From NCBI GenBank assembly GCA_032433765.1, contig JAVIAB010000124.1:97115202-97179201 (forward strand): a stretch of DNA of 64,000 nucleotides, written 5' to 3'. Made by a program: the position numbers and the translations under genes. Below are positions 43,430-56,800 of the stretch, piece by piece. Position 1 is the first letter of the stretch; the number at the start of each line of letters is the position of its first letter. This DNA is from Megaustenia siamemsis (lineage: Eukaryota > Mollusca > Gastropoda > Stylommatophora > Ariophantidae). Below the pieces are notes generated by a model, which was given only the letters and a program-made list of their open reading frames with translations, was not told where the DNA came from and made no database searches.

Positions 43430-45761
43430 CACAAGTTCTGCAAACTCGACGTCCACAAGGAACAGTACCAAGGTGTTTGTGGTTAGAGCGTGGGAGGCGG
43501 CTAGTGACAAGAATGTATCTCAGACTCTTGTCACGTTTGAAGGCGACCAATGGAGGATCACTGAAAAGTAGGCGGGTAGTAGGATCTGAGTGGAGAATGG
43601 AGCGATACCGGTTAAGGATCCTCACCGCAGCCAAGTTATGGGGGTGGTAGGTGAGGGTAAATATGGTCCTGTCAGAGGAACGGCTGGTGGATGGGGTGAG
43701 TGCCACCGAACGGGGAATATCGAGAGCTCTCTTAAAGGCAGATTGGAGAACCGAATCAGGATAGAGACGACGCCTACAGAAATCTAACATCAGGTGGGCC
43801 TGTTGGAGAAAATCGTGATCATCCTGGCAGATACGACGAAGTCGTAATAATTGAGAATATGAAATGGAATCTCTGCAGTGAGATGGATGGGACGAGCTGT
43901 AGAGAAGATAACAGTGGGCTTCCGTGGGTTTATAGAACACGGAAGTGTGGAGGCTGGAGGTACCAAGCGAGACGACCAGATCAAGAAAAGTGACGGACGA
44001 GGTAGAGATATAAGATGTAATCTTGATGGATTTGTGAAAGTTACCAATGTAGTCGATGAACCTGGAGATGTCATCTTCCGGCAAGTCATTCAGTCCAAAG
44101 ACATCATCGATGTACCGGAGATATTTAATGGGCAGGGGGCCACGGTATGAATTCAGTATTTGATGTTCAAGGTAACCCATGAACAGGCAAGCATAACTAG
44201 GACCCATCTTGGTTCCCATTGCTACACCACTGACCTGGTCATAGAATTGGCCATTGAATTCGAAAGTATTAAGGTTGAGAACAAGTTCAGTGAGACGGAG
44301 GAGATTAGAAGTATCCACGGATGGTGGTTTTCTTTGGTAAAGAAAGAATTTAAGAGCTATAAGGCCATCAGCATGAGGGATAGAGGTATACAGAGAGCAT
44401 ACGTCCAGGACGAAAAGTCGGTACGAGCGTTCCGGGGTAAGGGAAAGAGAAGAGAAGATAGTGAGAGCATGATTAGTGTCCTTGAAGTAGGTGGGAAGGG
44501 ATGTCACTATGGGTTGGAAAATGCTGTCGAGATAGTCGGATATATGTTCTGTAGGACAACTACATGCTGAAACAATGGGGCGACCAGGGTTATTAGGTTT
44601 GTGGATTTTAGGAAGCATGTAGAAGGAAGGTTTGCCTAGAGCACTGTCTGGGATGATGAGACGGGACGCGCTAGGAGGAAGGGATTTATCGTTGATAAGC
44701 TGTTTGATGGTTGAGCGAACCTTCTCATTGTTGATAGTAGTGGAATCACTGGTGCAAGGTTTATAGAACGTGGTGTCAGATAATTGTTTGACGCCTTCTT
44801 GGATGTAGAAGTCTTTACGCCAGACTACCACAGCTCCTCCCTTATCAGCTGGTTTAATGACGATATCCTCCCGATTACGGAGATTGGAGAGGGCTCGAAA
44901 TTCGGCGGGAGTTAAATTGGAACGAGGTACCCGGCGAATGGGGAGTTGCTCGATCTCACAAAGAGTAACCTGTGTGTATAAGTCGAGAACCCTTGAGGCA
45001 CCAGAAGGCGGTGTCCAATCTAATTTACGTGAATGAAAGCGAGAAAATTCATCAACATCAGTGGAGGATGAGGCGTCCGATTTCCCGCAGTGAAAGTATT
45101 CTAAACGCATGCGTCTGTAGAGATCATGGACATCCCTTAGAAGACTGTGACGGTCACTAGTAGGGCGTACAGGGACAAATTGTAACCCTTTAGAGAGAAC
45201 TGCGCGTTCGTTATCCAATAATGTGAGGTCCTTAGGAATACAGATGACGCGGGAATGGTGGTCAAGAGGAGGTTGGGAGGGTGGTTGAGGTCGAAGGTCG
45301 GATATCTTCTTTTTGTGTTGAGAAGACATGAAGGTATAAAGCTGCCTGTTAAAGTTATGGATAGTTTCGCGAATAGGGTGATCGAAACTGATCGCTAGAG
45401 AACGAATTTGGGATATTAAAATTCCACGTCTATCGCGGCAGCTGTTAAGAAGCCTAGAGTAGTTCGCTAGAACTGCCCTAATCCGTTGGAAACCGCATCG
45501 CCTTTCTATGTTATCAAGATGACGCATCTCGCTGGCGTAAGGGGAGTGAATGAAAGGCTTGAATTTCGAGAGGAAACCGCGTGGGACAATTCTAAGTCTA
45601 AGGCAGTTGTGGAGAAAATTAACGTGACAGGTGAATCTAGTCAATTTATAGGTTGTGAAAGCGAGGTCTTTAGAGAGGGCAGCGATGTCCTGTGATAGAT
45701 GTTGGAAAGCAGATAACGTGGACCAGCGGAGATGGTTACAGAACTGTTTGAGGGAAGGCAT
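43430..45761 (-). CDS. Penelope-like reverse transcriptase (interrupted at C-terminus)
   Basis: About 777 codons of element sequence; the open frame itself runs on to 43221 through the foldback arm. Domains: N-terminal region (residues 1-250), then KPADKGGAVVVW near 315, FYMLPKIHKPNNPGRPIVSA near 390, LDVCSLYTSIPHADG near 450, SGVAMGTKMGPSYACLFMGY near 510, LRYIDDVFGL (catalytic YIDD) near 550, VTFLDL near 590, and a linker with GTVPCGRRVCRTCDYV. This copies the element RNA at a nicked target. The true start may be further upstream. The frame is open over its whole length, in keeping with recent activity, but the endonuclease is now cut off. Confidence 0.93.
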
Positions 45762-45977
45762 GTTAACTGATAAGAATGTTAGAGTAAAAAAAGACTGGAT
45801 ACCAGGCGGTCTAATGTGTGATGGTGGAAATAACTATCGTGTAATAATAACAGTGTGATAATATTAGTACTGGTAGTATAAAAACAATGTGAACGATAAT
45901 GGTTTGCAAATAAAGTATTTGTGTGGACATATAGGACGATGTACAAACATAAAGTAGCAGCGGTATGGTACTAGTAG

Positions 45978-46610
45978 AGGTAAAGGCATCAAGATGCACC
46001 AAGATGCGTAGAGATGCGAAGCTGCTGTAAAGCTGATGATAATGGCGATACTAAAAAAAAAGAGGAAGAAAAGTGGTATGGTGACAGCTTTACGTGGTAA
46101 TGGACGAAACAAAAGTCAACGTTTCGGCCAAGTAGGCCTTCATCTGGACGAACAACAAACACAAAAATTATATATAACGATATATAAACAAATCTAACTA
46201 CATGGCGATAATATGCTAGATACTAAAGAGAGGGAAAATAAATTGGTCACTTCCCTGTGTTCCTGAGCTGGGTCAGTCTCGAAATGGACTGAATTGATAC
46301 GACAGGGCCGATATAAATCTCTCTGACCAGGAAGTCAGGTGAGAAGACGGAAAGGAAGGGTTCTAAAAATATGGGGAGGTGGGTACAGGATATGTGTAAA
46401 CTATGCACGTCTAACTCTGTGTATACAACCCGAACCGATGTGTAAACATAAGTATGTGTATGTAACAATGCATGCGTAAAAGCATAAATCGGCACATATA
46501 TAGCCGCAAGGCCCACAAAAGAAAAACCCAAAGGAGCCCAAATGTGCCAATACATGTGCAGACAAATGTATCCAAATATACAGATTAAGTAGCGCATGGA
46601 GGTATGAAAT
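45978..46610 (-). repeat. Penelope-like terminal repeat (5-prime side)
   Basis: 633 bp; partner of 41377-42009. As the upstream repeat it probably holds the promoter, by knowledge of the class. Confidence 0.93.
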
Positions 46611-47439
46611 TGTTATGATTTAGGTTATGGAAGGCTCCGGTATCTCGGCAAACGAATTAAAATTCATAATTGCTCAACCGCCCGTGGCAGTGGAATCATC
46701 CGAATTAATATTTCATTTCTCAAACAAAGGAAGGTAGCTGTAATCCCCATCATAGCAGTCTCACCACACGCCAAAAGACATAAGGCGAAACCGCACAAAT
46801 GGTGAACGCAACCATCTGTTCCCCGTCATACGATATCATCATTCATGGTAAGCATTCGAAATGTCGACACACGATCAAAACGGATGAAACGCACAGACCA
46901 CGGTGCGCACAGAGCACTAAACTCAGTAGCTCCGGCAGCAAGCCGGACATGGAAAATTAGGAAACTGCAACAAGGAACATTTTTCAGACACAGTTTTTAA
47001 CGGGTTCTGCCACCTCTCCGTCACATTAACCTGAAGTTCACATCCTCCAGAAAATGTTCATCGGCAGATTTGTTTTAAAATGTATAGAGCTTGATGTTAG
47101 GACATCGTTTTTGTCTCCAAATCCGAAAAAAACAGGGATGTATACTATGTATATATAACACCTCTGCTCTTTGGAATTACCATTGTTTAATGAATAAATT
47201 GAGCATGGGTTATAATGACATTAAATCATGCTACAAGAGCTACCCGAAAGATTTTTGTTTGTTTTTTTTTTTTTTTGTATGGCAGAAAGCATAGTGCTCT
47301 TAAGTGGCAATATCAACAAAATGCGAAGTATGACATATACCCTATCATGCATGGCAGAAAGAATAGGACTTTCAATTAAAAACAAAAGGTAAAACCAAAA
47401 AAATATTAATAATACACCAGAGGGCAATATGTACCTAAA
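46611..47439. other. Downstream flank of receptor copy 3 resumed after the Penelope element
   Basis: Collinear with 22620-23440. Nothing coding is recognised. Confidence 0.55.
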
Positions 47440-47905
47440 TCTGCAGGCCTTGGAAAAAAAGTCGACCACTATGTATATCTTCGTTGTAATATAGAACAAG
47501 AAGGTGAAACAGATAAGGAGATCAGTAGCAGTATAACAAATGCAGCAACACATTTTAGAAACCTCTACAAAATATGGAAATTGAAAAATACTAAACAAGA
47601 AACCAAACTTAGAATATTCATCTCAAAAGTATTATCAACCCCTTTCTACGCATATGAAAACTGTCAAACAAGAAAAGGAATTGAGGAAAAACTAAATGCT
47701 TTTTAAGACAATTGCCAATAATACTCTGTGTACAATGGAGTGAATTCAAGAATAATATAGAGTTAAGGGAAATGGTCATGCAACCAACGATCACATTTAC
47801 AATTAGAGAGAGAAGAGAATAATTAGAGAGAGAATATGTCGGGCATATGTTGAGAACAGAAGACATCAGAATTTCAAAACATGCTCTTCTATGGGAAACA
47901 TCATC
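47440..47905 (+). mobile_element. Non-LTR RT C-terminal fragment (segment 3)
   Basis: Counterpart of 4130-4560, with more frame breaks. Confidence 0.65.
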
Positions 47906-48299
47906 ATCATGCACCATGCCGGTTGTCGTAGGCGATCATGTCCTTCTACAAACTTCTATCTACCGTGCATCATATCAGTTCTGTTGTTGACTGTTTTCCA
48001 GTAGCTCCTTTCTACCAGTTTTACCGCAGCACTGTAATTATGTGCCTGTTCGCTGTGAATGAAAACAATAAACAATTTATCGCTCTGCATTTGTGGTTGT
48101 ACATGGCAGCCCAATATTTATGTTTGTTCGTTTAACATTTTAGTCACGTTATTCTCACACTAGATTTTGGGTTTGAGTTTCACCAATTCTTTTCTTCATT
48201 TTTTTTTTACAATTTATCACACTTTGTACGCCAATTTATTTTTTTTCAACGCATTTTTTCAAATAACCATTTTTAAAACACAACCCCCATTGGTATATA

Positions 48300-48395
48300 C
48301 CAATCCTTAAATATACATGTAACATTAAAAATAAACGTCTACATTATGCGTTTAAAACATACAGAGAATATGGTGTTAGTGACAATATTTCTCAG
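48300..48395 (-). mobile_element. Edge of the deleted LINE (segment 3)
   Basis: Counterpart of 24300-24395; it shares the same deletion junction CCAATCC/TTAAATATA, apart from small changes. Confidence 0.6.
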
Positions 48396-48625
48396 TGACT
48401 AACGGCACATTTATCGAAAGTTGTGAATATTTTTTTTAGGACATTGAGGGACGATGAGATTGAGGGAAGCAAAGAGAAAAGATATCAGACACCTTAAGAG
48501 AATGGCTTGGCAGAAGGTCAACAATAGAAAGGATAAATAACTGTCGTGATCGAAAGTTGTTGAGAGACATGATCACATATGCCAGCAGGCCCGGTACTTG
48601 ATGATGATGATGAACGGCACATTTA
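48396..48625 (+). mobile_element. LINE tail with TGATGA repeat (segment 3)
   Basis: Counterpart of 5890-6114, flanked by AACGGCACATTTA on both sides. Confidence 0.75.
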
Positions 48626-49209
48626 ATCTATGGCGAGGTCCGTGCAAAGCAAGGTCATTGTACTTTCCTAAAAATTCTGATACCCATTAGCGGCTGGATG
48701 AATCTAGGAGCAGTCGATCTAGATGAGCCCGAATATGTTGTCTTTAGTGCTTGAGCGTGCTAATCATCGAGCTTCACTACATATTTTAATCTAGCGTACG
48801 TGACATAAATTTATGTTACTTCTCTGCTGTTACTTTTATCTTTCTCTATTTTGTACTCTAGTTGTAGTTCCATATTTTTCTCATGGAATATTGCATATGA
48901 AGAAATCAAGTCTGTACACAAAGAGAGAAACGTAATCCCATTATATTGACTCCATTCTTATTTGTTGAAGCCTGTCTTTGCAACTCATTGGAAATAAGAA
49001 AGTAGTTCAACGTTTCAAGGAGAAAAAAATAACAAGGAAAACAACGACACATAAACAAGTACGAAATGAGTGTAACAAAGTTACCAAACATTAGGTCAGT
49101 AACGGCAGCAGAATTATTTTCTTGATAGCAACAACTAGGACAAGGGCATCAAACTTTGGTATCATTAACAGGCACTCAATAGGTAAGCATTTTGATCACT
49201 CATATAGTA
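48626..49209. other. Shared noncoding segment (3)
   Basis: Collinear with 24616-25199. No gene. Confidence 0.5.
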
Positions 49210-49345
49210 CTGTAAGGAACATGCGAATAGTTGCGGTGCTGCGGTAAAGCTGGTAGCAGGAGCAAATAGTGGGGTGTAACGTACATTCCTACGAGGTATG
49301 GTGACTGTTTTACAACAACAACAAAATACTGACATTTCGTCTTTA
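49210..49345. mobile_element. Old Penelope-type terminal-repeat remnant (segment 3)
   Basis: Counterpart of 8187-8345 (GGTAAAGCTGGTAGCAGGAG). Confidence 0.5.
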
Positions 49346-50024
49346 TAATCCTGTTGTAGCACTATAACTTGACCAAGAAGGTTTTCACTGGAGTAAGGTA
49401 GGAAGTAAGCCTAAAACAATCTGTGACGAAATTATGTGTCAAGTCAATAAATTAAAATTCCGCAGTTTCGACACAATTTTCCCCTCCCCTCGCCAAAAAA
49501 AATTATTATTCTCAAACGAGTGTAGAAGAATAAATTAATAGTTTTGAGTTTTAATATAAATAAATTAATCGTTTCAGTTAAGAAATATTTTCTTTTAAAT
49601 TAACAGTTCAATAAATTGTGACAGCTTTGAGTAGCGCTTCACGATTTTGTTTAATGCATCACTGTCTTCTGTCAATTAAATAATTGCCGTACTAGCTCAC
49701 AGAACTGACCAACTAATGACAAAAATGTCGGGTATGATACTGATCAACCACAGTCGACTATAGATTTATTAAAGCCAGCGAAAGGGGTGGGTGGGGTGGG
49801 GGCGGGGGGGGGGAGAAAATAAATTCCGAAACCCACCTACTAGCGTGACGTTTTCATCTATAGGAGCTATAGACGGCTTGACGTCACTCTACCAACAACC
49901 GCTCCTCCTCGCAAAAATGAAAACGTCACGCTTGTTGGTGGGTTTTCCGCTTTTATTTATCTTCCGCAGGTCTTAGTAAATTTATAGTTAGCTGTGGATC
50001 AACAGCATCCAGCATGGCCTAGCC
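49346..50024. other. Shared noncoding segment (3), G-rich patch
   Basis: Holds a G-rich run at about 49786-49814 and the empty site of the composite SINE at about 49712. No gene. Confidence 0.5.
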
Positions 50025-50190
50025 TGAAATAGTGAAATGGGAACCATAATTTTTTTCTTGAAATGAAAAGCGGCATTGGCGTAATACTGACCACATTATA
50101 CCAAAAAATAATGTTTCGAAGGTTTAATAAAAAAAATAATTGCGCTGACACCACATTCACAACACGTGGTGTGGCAGTAATGTTGTCTTC
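50025..50190 (+). mobile_element. Old SINE body (segment 3)
   Basis: Counterpart of 9267-9425. Confidence 0.5.
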
Positions 50191-50599
50191 CTTTCTACTT
50201 TCAGTACCATCTCAATGTCAACATTTACATTTTCTTCTCTGATTAAATAGATGCCCCCCCCCCCCCCCAAGATAAACAAAAGCACTGCATTTGAATTATT
50301 TATTAAGTTGGCAACAGAACAAAGCAAATAGAATATCATCAAAAAATGTAGTTATCATTACAGAGCAGATCAAAGCAAACATTTTATAAATTCCCTTGTC
50401 TTATAAAAAAAAAGTATTAGATTTGGATTGACATTGGTTCCGCGTTATACAGAAAGATTAATGCTTTTTCTTTTATTGTGTCACATCGACGTGAAATCTG
50501 ACCACGTCAACAATATAATGTGCCATTTGGGCAACTGAAAAGTATTGGGAGCTGCAATATTTAAATTATATGCCTTTACGTGTGAAGAAAACTGTCACA

Positions 50600-50720
50600 A
50601 ATTGTGAGTTATGGAGAGCTCGTATCATGATCTAAAGATCCTTGATTAGAACCACATTTAGAGCAAGTCTTTTGGTGATTTCTCCAGCGATGCCTGATCC
50701 TAAGATTATCAAACACCTAA
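50600..50720 (+). mobile_element. tRNA-like SINE remnant (segment 3)
   Basis: Counterpart of 9830-9975, more diverged. Confidence 0.4.
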
Positions 50721-51889
50721 TTCTATTGAAAGCAGACAAAATATGGACCCGCAGCGTTTAAGCCGCTTACGTAAATAATAATTATACCTTGAACATCGAA
50801 ACAATAGTGTCTATGTGGCTTTCACAGTTAAAATTGACAAGTAAAATTCCAGGGTACTTTACACAATGAACTGGCTTTTTGAAGGCACTATTGGCGGGGT
50901 CTCTCAGCTGTGCTACAAAGCTTGTTCGTTAGGCTGACATGTTCATGTGTTGTTATGAAAGATATAATTGATAATGGACAATACCCGAGTATACTTATGT
51001 TGGTCGACCCTAAGGTAAAAACAAATATTGATTGTTATGACTGATTAAACTGTCTCTTCTTATTTCCACTTGATGGAAAAAATCGTAGACACGGATAACT
51101 AACTACGAGTAGTAAATGAGCTGGATAAAACTGATATTTAAATGACCTACAGTCAATGACTTGTCCTCCTTGTGGATTCTTGTAACGTGTTTCACTTCCC
51201 AAGGTCTGCATTCTTATCAGAGTAACCAAAGTCTGACTATCAATGACTATCTCTGACCCCGCTGTCCCGCCAGGGTCTTCTCTCATTATTTATTTCTCCG
51301 CGGCTAACTATGTGCCAGTTCTTGTGATTAGCTCTACAGCTCTTGAACACGTGACCTCAACAATAACAATAATGACTACTTGCTATATCTGAATGCATCT
51401 CTTGGTCTGACATGCCTAAGTCCATGTATATAATTTTCTGAAAGTTCAATTGATTTATAAGTAACGTGAATATTTGTAACTGTTAGTAATCTACATTTGA
51501 ACAAAAGATATAAATTACTGTTACTCCCCTGACACTAATTATTTATGTCAGTTACGTTCTGTATATTTAGAGTATACGTGCAACTCCTTCAGTTATACAA
51601 GTCATTAAATTATGTATAATTAAAATAATCACGACATAATATTACAACTTAGTTACAAATGGTTTATTTTAACAAAATTTATTGTTTTAATTGCTTTATT
51701 CGCCTATTCAATTAAATTCTAGCATAGTACAGATCATAGCCTCTGTAATTATTTCTGTTAATATTAACTTGCTTGGGTTGGGACACATTCTACATTAATT
51801 AAAAGAGAGATATTTGTGATTTGAACCTAAATGAACCCCACTCGTATACACACAAACATGGATAGAACTTTCTACATTTACTGAAACAC
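50721..51889. other. Shared noncoding segment (3)
   Basis: Collinear with 9976-11115. No gene. Confidence 0.5.
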
Positions 51890-52060
51890 GTTATATTCGA
51901 GGTACGACACCGGTCTCTGGAGAGGGAGGTCCCGGATTCAAAGCTCACCACAACTGGTTGTGATTTGTCAAAAATGGAAGGAATAATCACTTTTTTCTTC
52001 GTGATGTTACCCTCCTTTGATCTCATTGGTCCTTGTCTAGCGATGTCTTGCACTCTCGGA
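51890..52060 (+). mobile_element. tRNA-like SINE remnant (segment 3)
   Basis: Counterpart of 11116-11300. Confidence 0.45.
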
Positions 52061-52563
52061 TAATGAAAAAAACAGTCAAACGTAAGATATAAACGAAGAG
52101 ATAGAATACAAAACAATACCAGATTAAGCAGCTTTGATATAATATTAGAACTATTGCGTATGGATAAAGTCCCAGTTTAAGTACTTAAATTATTTCAGCT
52201 ATGTGGGTGATCTTCTCTTAGTTGACATCACAACAAAACTACAGTGGTTCTCAAAACAATAAACATTAACTTAGAGATGTGGTTTAAGGTTAGTACTTTA
52301 CCCTCGCCTTGTTTCTCTTTTATCTACAATTAGTGTCTTCTGGTTAAAGATTATAGTGACACTGTGACCTTCCAGGCATGTCGTAATAGGCGACTAATGA
52401 TGTTGATCGATGGCTTGACAAGCTGTCATTGTAACAAGTGTTGTTATGGAAACAAAAGATTTTAGAAGCAGTGATCTCTGCAATATGTGTTGTTTAGGTA
52501 CACAGGATTTCTGTTTTTGAGATTGTGGGTCTGCCCTATGTGCCGCCTTCGGCTCGAATGGAC

Positions 52564-53250
<687 letters not shown>

Positions 53251-53620
53251 AACGTTTAATAAAGTGCAATGTTACTCAATGGGACGTACTCAATGGGACG
53301 TTACTCTTCCAACCTTAAATAATTAATGTCCTTAAACTAGGTTTTTACCTGCTTATGATAGAAAAGACGTGTTAACAAAATTGTTATGTTCATTAGTGTC
53401 CAAGTTTTCACCACCTCTACAGTAGCTTCGCGTGCTGTTACATCTCTACTTTAGAAAAGCGTGTTAAATAGACACAGCTGAACCAGTGCTCTACAAAATA
53501 TAAACTTTGACTCGTCTTAAACACCTTCATAATTAAAGTGATCAGAAGTAACTGCGCTAAACTGAATGTTAAAATTGTATTTTGTGTGTGTGTGTATTAT
53601 TAAATGAAGTAATAATAAAG

Positions 53621-53840
53621 ATGGCAACATACTCTTCAGCCTTTAGTACACCAGAAATGACTGTTTCAGGAAGCAGACCCAGGTTTATGCTGGATGACGA
53701 TGACACGATGGTATGTCAGTGGATAATATTTACACTTCTTTGCCAGTCGATTGTCACCTTTGGTATCGTCACAAACACTATCAACATAATCGTATTCGTG
53801 AAACAAGGCTTCAAGGATCCGGTCACCATTAGTCTTCTAG
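53621..53840 (+). CDS. GPCR copy 4 exon 1 (N-terminus, TM1)
   Basis: 220 bp ending in CTAG before GTAAAG. The context AAAGATGG before the start is favourable. Upstream in-frame ATG-like codons at 53582 lie in a GT microsatellite and are unlikely starts. Confidence 0.87.
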
Positions 53841-56800
53841 GTAAAGTAATCGATTATATACATCTGCCTGTAACACATTTCACGAATACAACATTTATGT
53901 TCATTTTCTGCAAACGTTGGAAGTAACTGTAAGGCAGTGGCTAGAGGACTTGAATTCAGAGTCCACAGAAGGGTCTGATTCAGAGTCCACAGAAGGAGTG
54001 TATTCAGAGTCTACAGAAGGAGTGGATTTCAGAGTCTACAGAAGGAGTGGATTCAGAGTCTACAGAAGAAGTGGATTCAGAGTCCACAGAAGGAGTGGAT
54101 TCAGAGTCCACAGAAGGGGTGAATTCAGAGTCCACAGAAGGGTCGGATTCAGAGTCCACAGAAGGAGTGGATTCAGAGTCCACAGAAGGGTCGGATTCAG
54201 AGTCCACAGAAGGGTCGGATTCAGAGTCCACAGAAGGAGTGGATTCAGAGTCCACAGAAGGGTCGGATTCAGAGTCCACAGAAGGGTTGGATTCAGAGTC
54301 CACAGAAGGAGTGGATTCAGAGTCCACAGAAGGGTCGGATTCAGAGTCCACAGAAGGAGTGGATTCAGAGTCTACAGAAGGAGTGGATTCAGAGTCCACA
54401 GAAGGGGTGAATTCAGAGTCCACAGAAGGGTCGGATTCAGAGTCCACAGAAGGAGTGGATTCAGAGTCCACAGAAGGGTCGGATTCAGAGTCCACAGAAG
54501 GAGTGGATTCAGAGTCCACAGAAGGGTCGGATTCAGAGTCCACAGAAGGAGTGGATTCAGAGTCTACAGAAGGAGTGGATTCAGAGTCTACAGAAGGAGT
54601 GGATTCAGAGTCTACAGAAGGAGTGGATTCAGAGTCCACAGAAGGAGTGGATTCAGAGTCCACAGAAGGGGTGAATTCAGAGTCCACAGAAGGGTCGGAT
54701 TCAGAGTCCACAGAAGGAGTGGATTCAGAGTCTACAGAAGGAGTGGATTCAGAGTCTACAGAAGGAGTGGATTCAGAGTCTACAGAAGGAGTGGATTCAG
54801 AGTCCACAGAAGGGGTGAATTCAGAGTCCACAGAAGGGTCGGATTCAGAGTCCACAGAAGGAGTGGATTCAGAGTCTACAGAAGGAGTGGATTCAGAGTC
54901 CACAGAAGGAGTGGATTCAGAGTCTACAGAAGGAGTGGATTCAGAGTCTACAGAAGGAGTGGATTCAGAGTCTACAGAAGGAGTGGATTCAGAGTCCACA
55001 GAAGGAGTGGATTCAGAGTCTACAGAAGGAGTGGATTCAGAGTCTACAGAAGGAGTGGATTCAGAGTCTACAGAAGGGGCGGATTCAGAGTCCACAGAAG
55101 GAGTGGATTCAGAGTCCACAGAAGGGTCGGATTCAGAGTCCACAGAAGGAGTGGATTCAGAGTCCACAGAAGGGTCGGATTCAGAGTCCACAGAAGGAGT
55201 GGATTCAGAGTCTACAGAAGGAGTGGATTCAGAGTCTACAGAAGGAGTGGATTCAGAGTCCACAGAAGGAGTGGATTCAGAGTCCACAGAAGGGTCGGAT
55301 TCAGAGTCCACAGAAGGAGTGGATTCAGAGTCTACAGAAGGAGTGGATTCAGAGTCCACAGAAGGAGTGGATTCAGAGTCTACAGAAGGAGTGGATTCAG
55401 AGTCTACAGAAGGAGTGGATTCAGAGTCCACAGAATGAGTGGATTCAGAGTCTACAGAAGGAGTGGATTCAGAGTCTACAGAAGGAGTGGATTCAGAGTC
55501 TACAGAAGGGGCGGATTCAGAGTCCACAGAAGGAGTGGATTCAAAGTCTACAGAAGGAGCGGATTCAGAGTCCACAGAAGGGGCGAGGAGAGGTGTGGGG
55601 GGGGGGGGTCGCTGTGGGGTCCAGTGGAATTCTGAGCCAGCGGAAGAAAAAGGGGATAGGGTGTGGCGGAAGGAGAGTCGTGGTGAATTCTAGTAGAATT
55701 CTGAGTCCACGGAAGAGACGGAAAGGGGTGGGGTGTCGCGGTGAATTCTAGCTGTAGGGCGTCGACCACAGAACATAACGATCCGGAGTTCGAAACCCAT
55801 TAAAGAAAGTGGACATTTTTTACTTCGAAAAATCGGTGTTCGTTCTTGGCTTTACCTTACTCCGGTCTCTAGTTTGATCTCATGTCTAGCCATCTCTGTT
55901 AACTACAAGAAAGACATGGTACTGTGTACATTCAGTGCGCGTTAATGAACTTTTGATATTTTAAAATAAAAGAAAATCAGCAAATAAAAATGATCGCTGG
56001 CTAAGCAAAATTCAAATGACAAAAACAACTTCAAAACCTCAAAACTCTCGATGACTAAAAAATGTGGGTCCCTCTAAAGTTGGAGAGTATCTGCCTCTAT
56101 GGCGACGGACACCTGAACTGAAAGTGTCTAAAATAGAAAAAGGCGATATTTACACAAAATTCAGTCTCTTGGGTCTTCGCTAGAAATATAAAGATTGCGA
56201 ACAAAGATAACAACAAACTTGTCCACGTTTTCTGTTGCTTGTTGGTATAATGTTGGTTGAGGTCATCTGATAGTTGCTCTTCTACGTGATCCACTCCTAA
56301 ATGTGTGTTTTGTGAGCTTATAAGATGATTTGTGTTTTGTATTTTGGTTTACAGAAAATGGCGATAGTTACGTAATTCGGTCCAAATCATCCGACTTCAC
56401 GATTCCAATTTCAAGAAAGTCATTGCTTTTTCCTTTGATTCCTGCTTCCTTGCGCAGATCGGTATGCCAATGCAACTGCTTGGCAAAAAGATAGTTCCTT
56501 CTTTTATTATTTCTTGTTCTAGCTCAACAAAAACTATCTATAAATTATTTAGTATTTAGTTCGGATTTGTGTCACCAAATTCCGAACATTCCCATATCAA
56601 CTTCACTGCCCTTTCCAGCAACCATCGAAGTGTTGTCTTCTGATTATTGCTGTCATGCATTGATTGATAGTATGACGCTCTCTTCCTTGTAATGATGATT
56701 TCCTGCTTTTGCCCTTCGTGGAGCTCCGTCCTACCATTCCTTCTCCACTTCATGATCAACTTACTGCGAAAGTTCATTTTATAATTTCAGTTTTGTCTTT

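Larger units (their letters stand above)
42390..43430. mobile_element. Foldback element inserted in the Penelope ORF
   Basis: AAAAAACGTAGT occurs on both sides (about 42391-42402 and 43420-43431). Arms of roughly 400 bp (42447-42846 and 43015-43416) are inverted and nearly identical, with matching A and T homopolymers. The left side has about 45 extra bp (GGTAAAGCTGGTAGCA). The centre holds a 64-bp piece identical to the Penelope terminal repeat and about 100 bp of unique sequence. No protein is encoded. The arms match the Penelope-type sequence at 6912-7180. Confidence 0.85.
41377..46610 (-). mobile_element. Penelope-like retroelement with two terminal repeats
   Basis: Two 633-bp direct repeats (41377-42009 and 45978-46610) enclose a minus-strand reverse transcriptase and a GIY-YIG endonuclease, the diagnostic pair for Penelope-like elements. 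The repeats look identical by eye, so insertion was recent. The element is broken by a foldback insertion (about 42390-43430) and by a one-base loss in the endonuclease. Compared with copies 1 and 2, about 35 bp of target (between GTGTGA and TGTTATG) is missing at the insertion site. Only the segment downstream of receptor copy 3 carries it. Confidence 0.93.

Noticed and set aside
43221..43430. C-terminal 69 residues of the 846-codon Penelope frame
   Set aside because: They are read-through into the foldback arm, not element protein.
53917..55635. 572-, 523- and 463-codon open frames in the copy 4 intron
   Set aside because: The 24-bp period is a multiple of three, so several frames on both strands stay open. 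They lie after the exon 1 donor, and other copies have only a few units.
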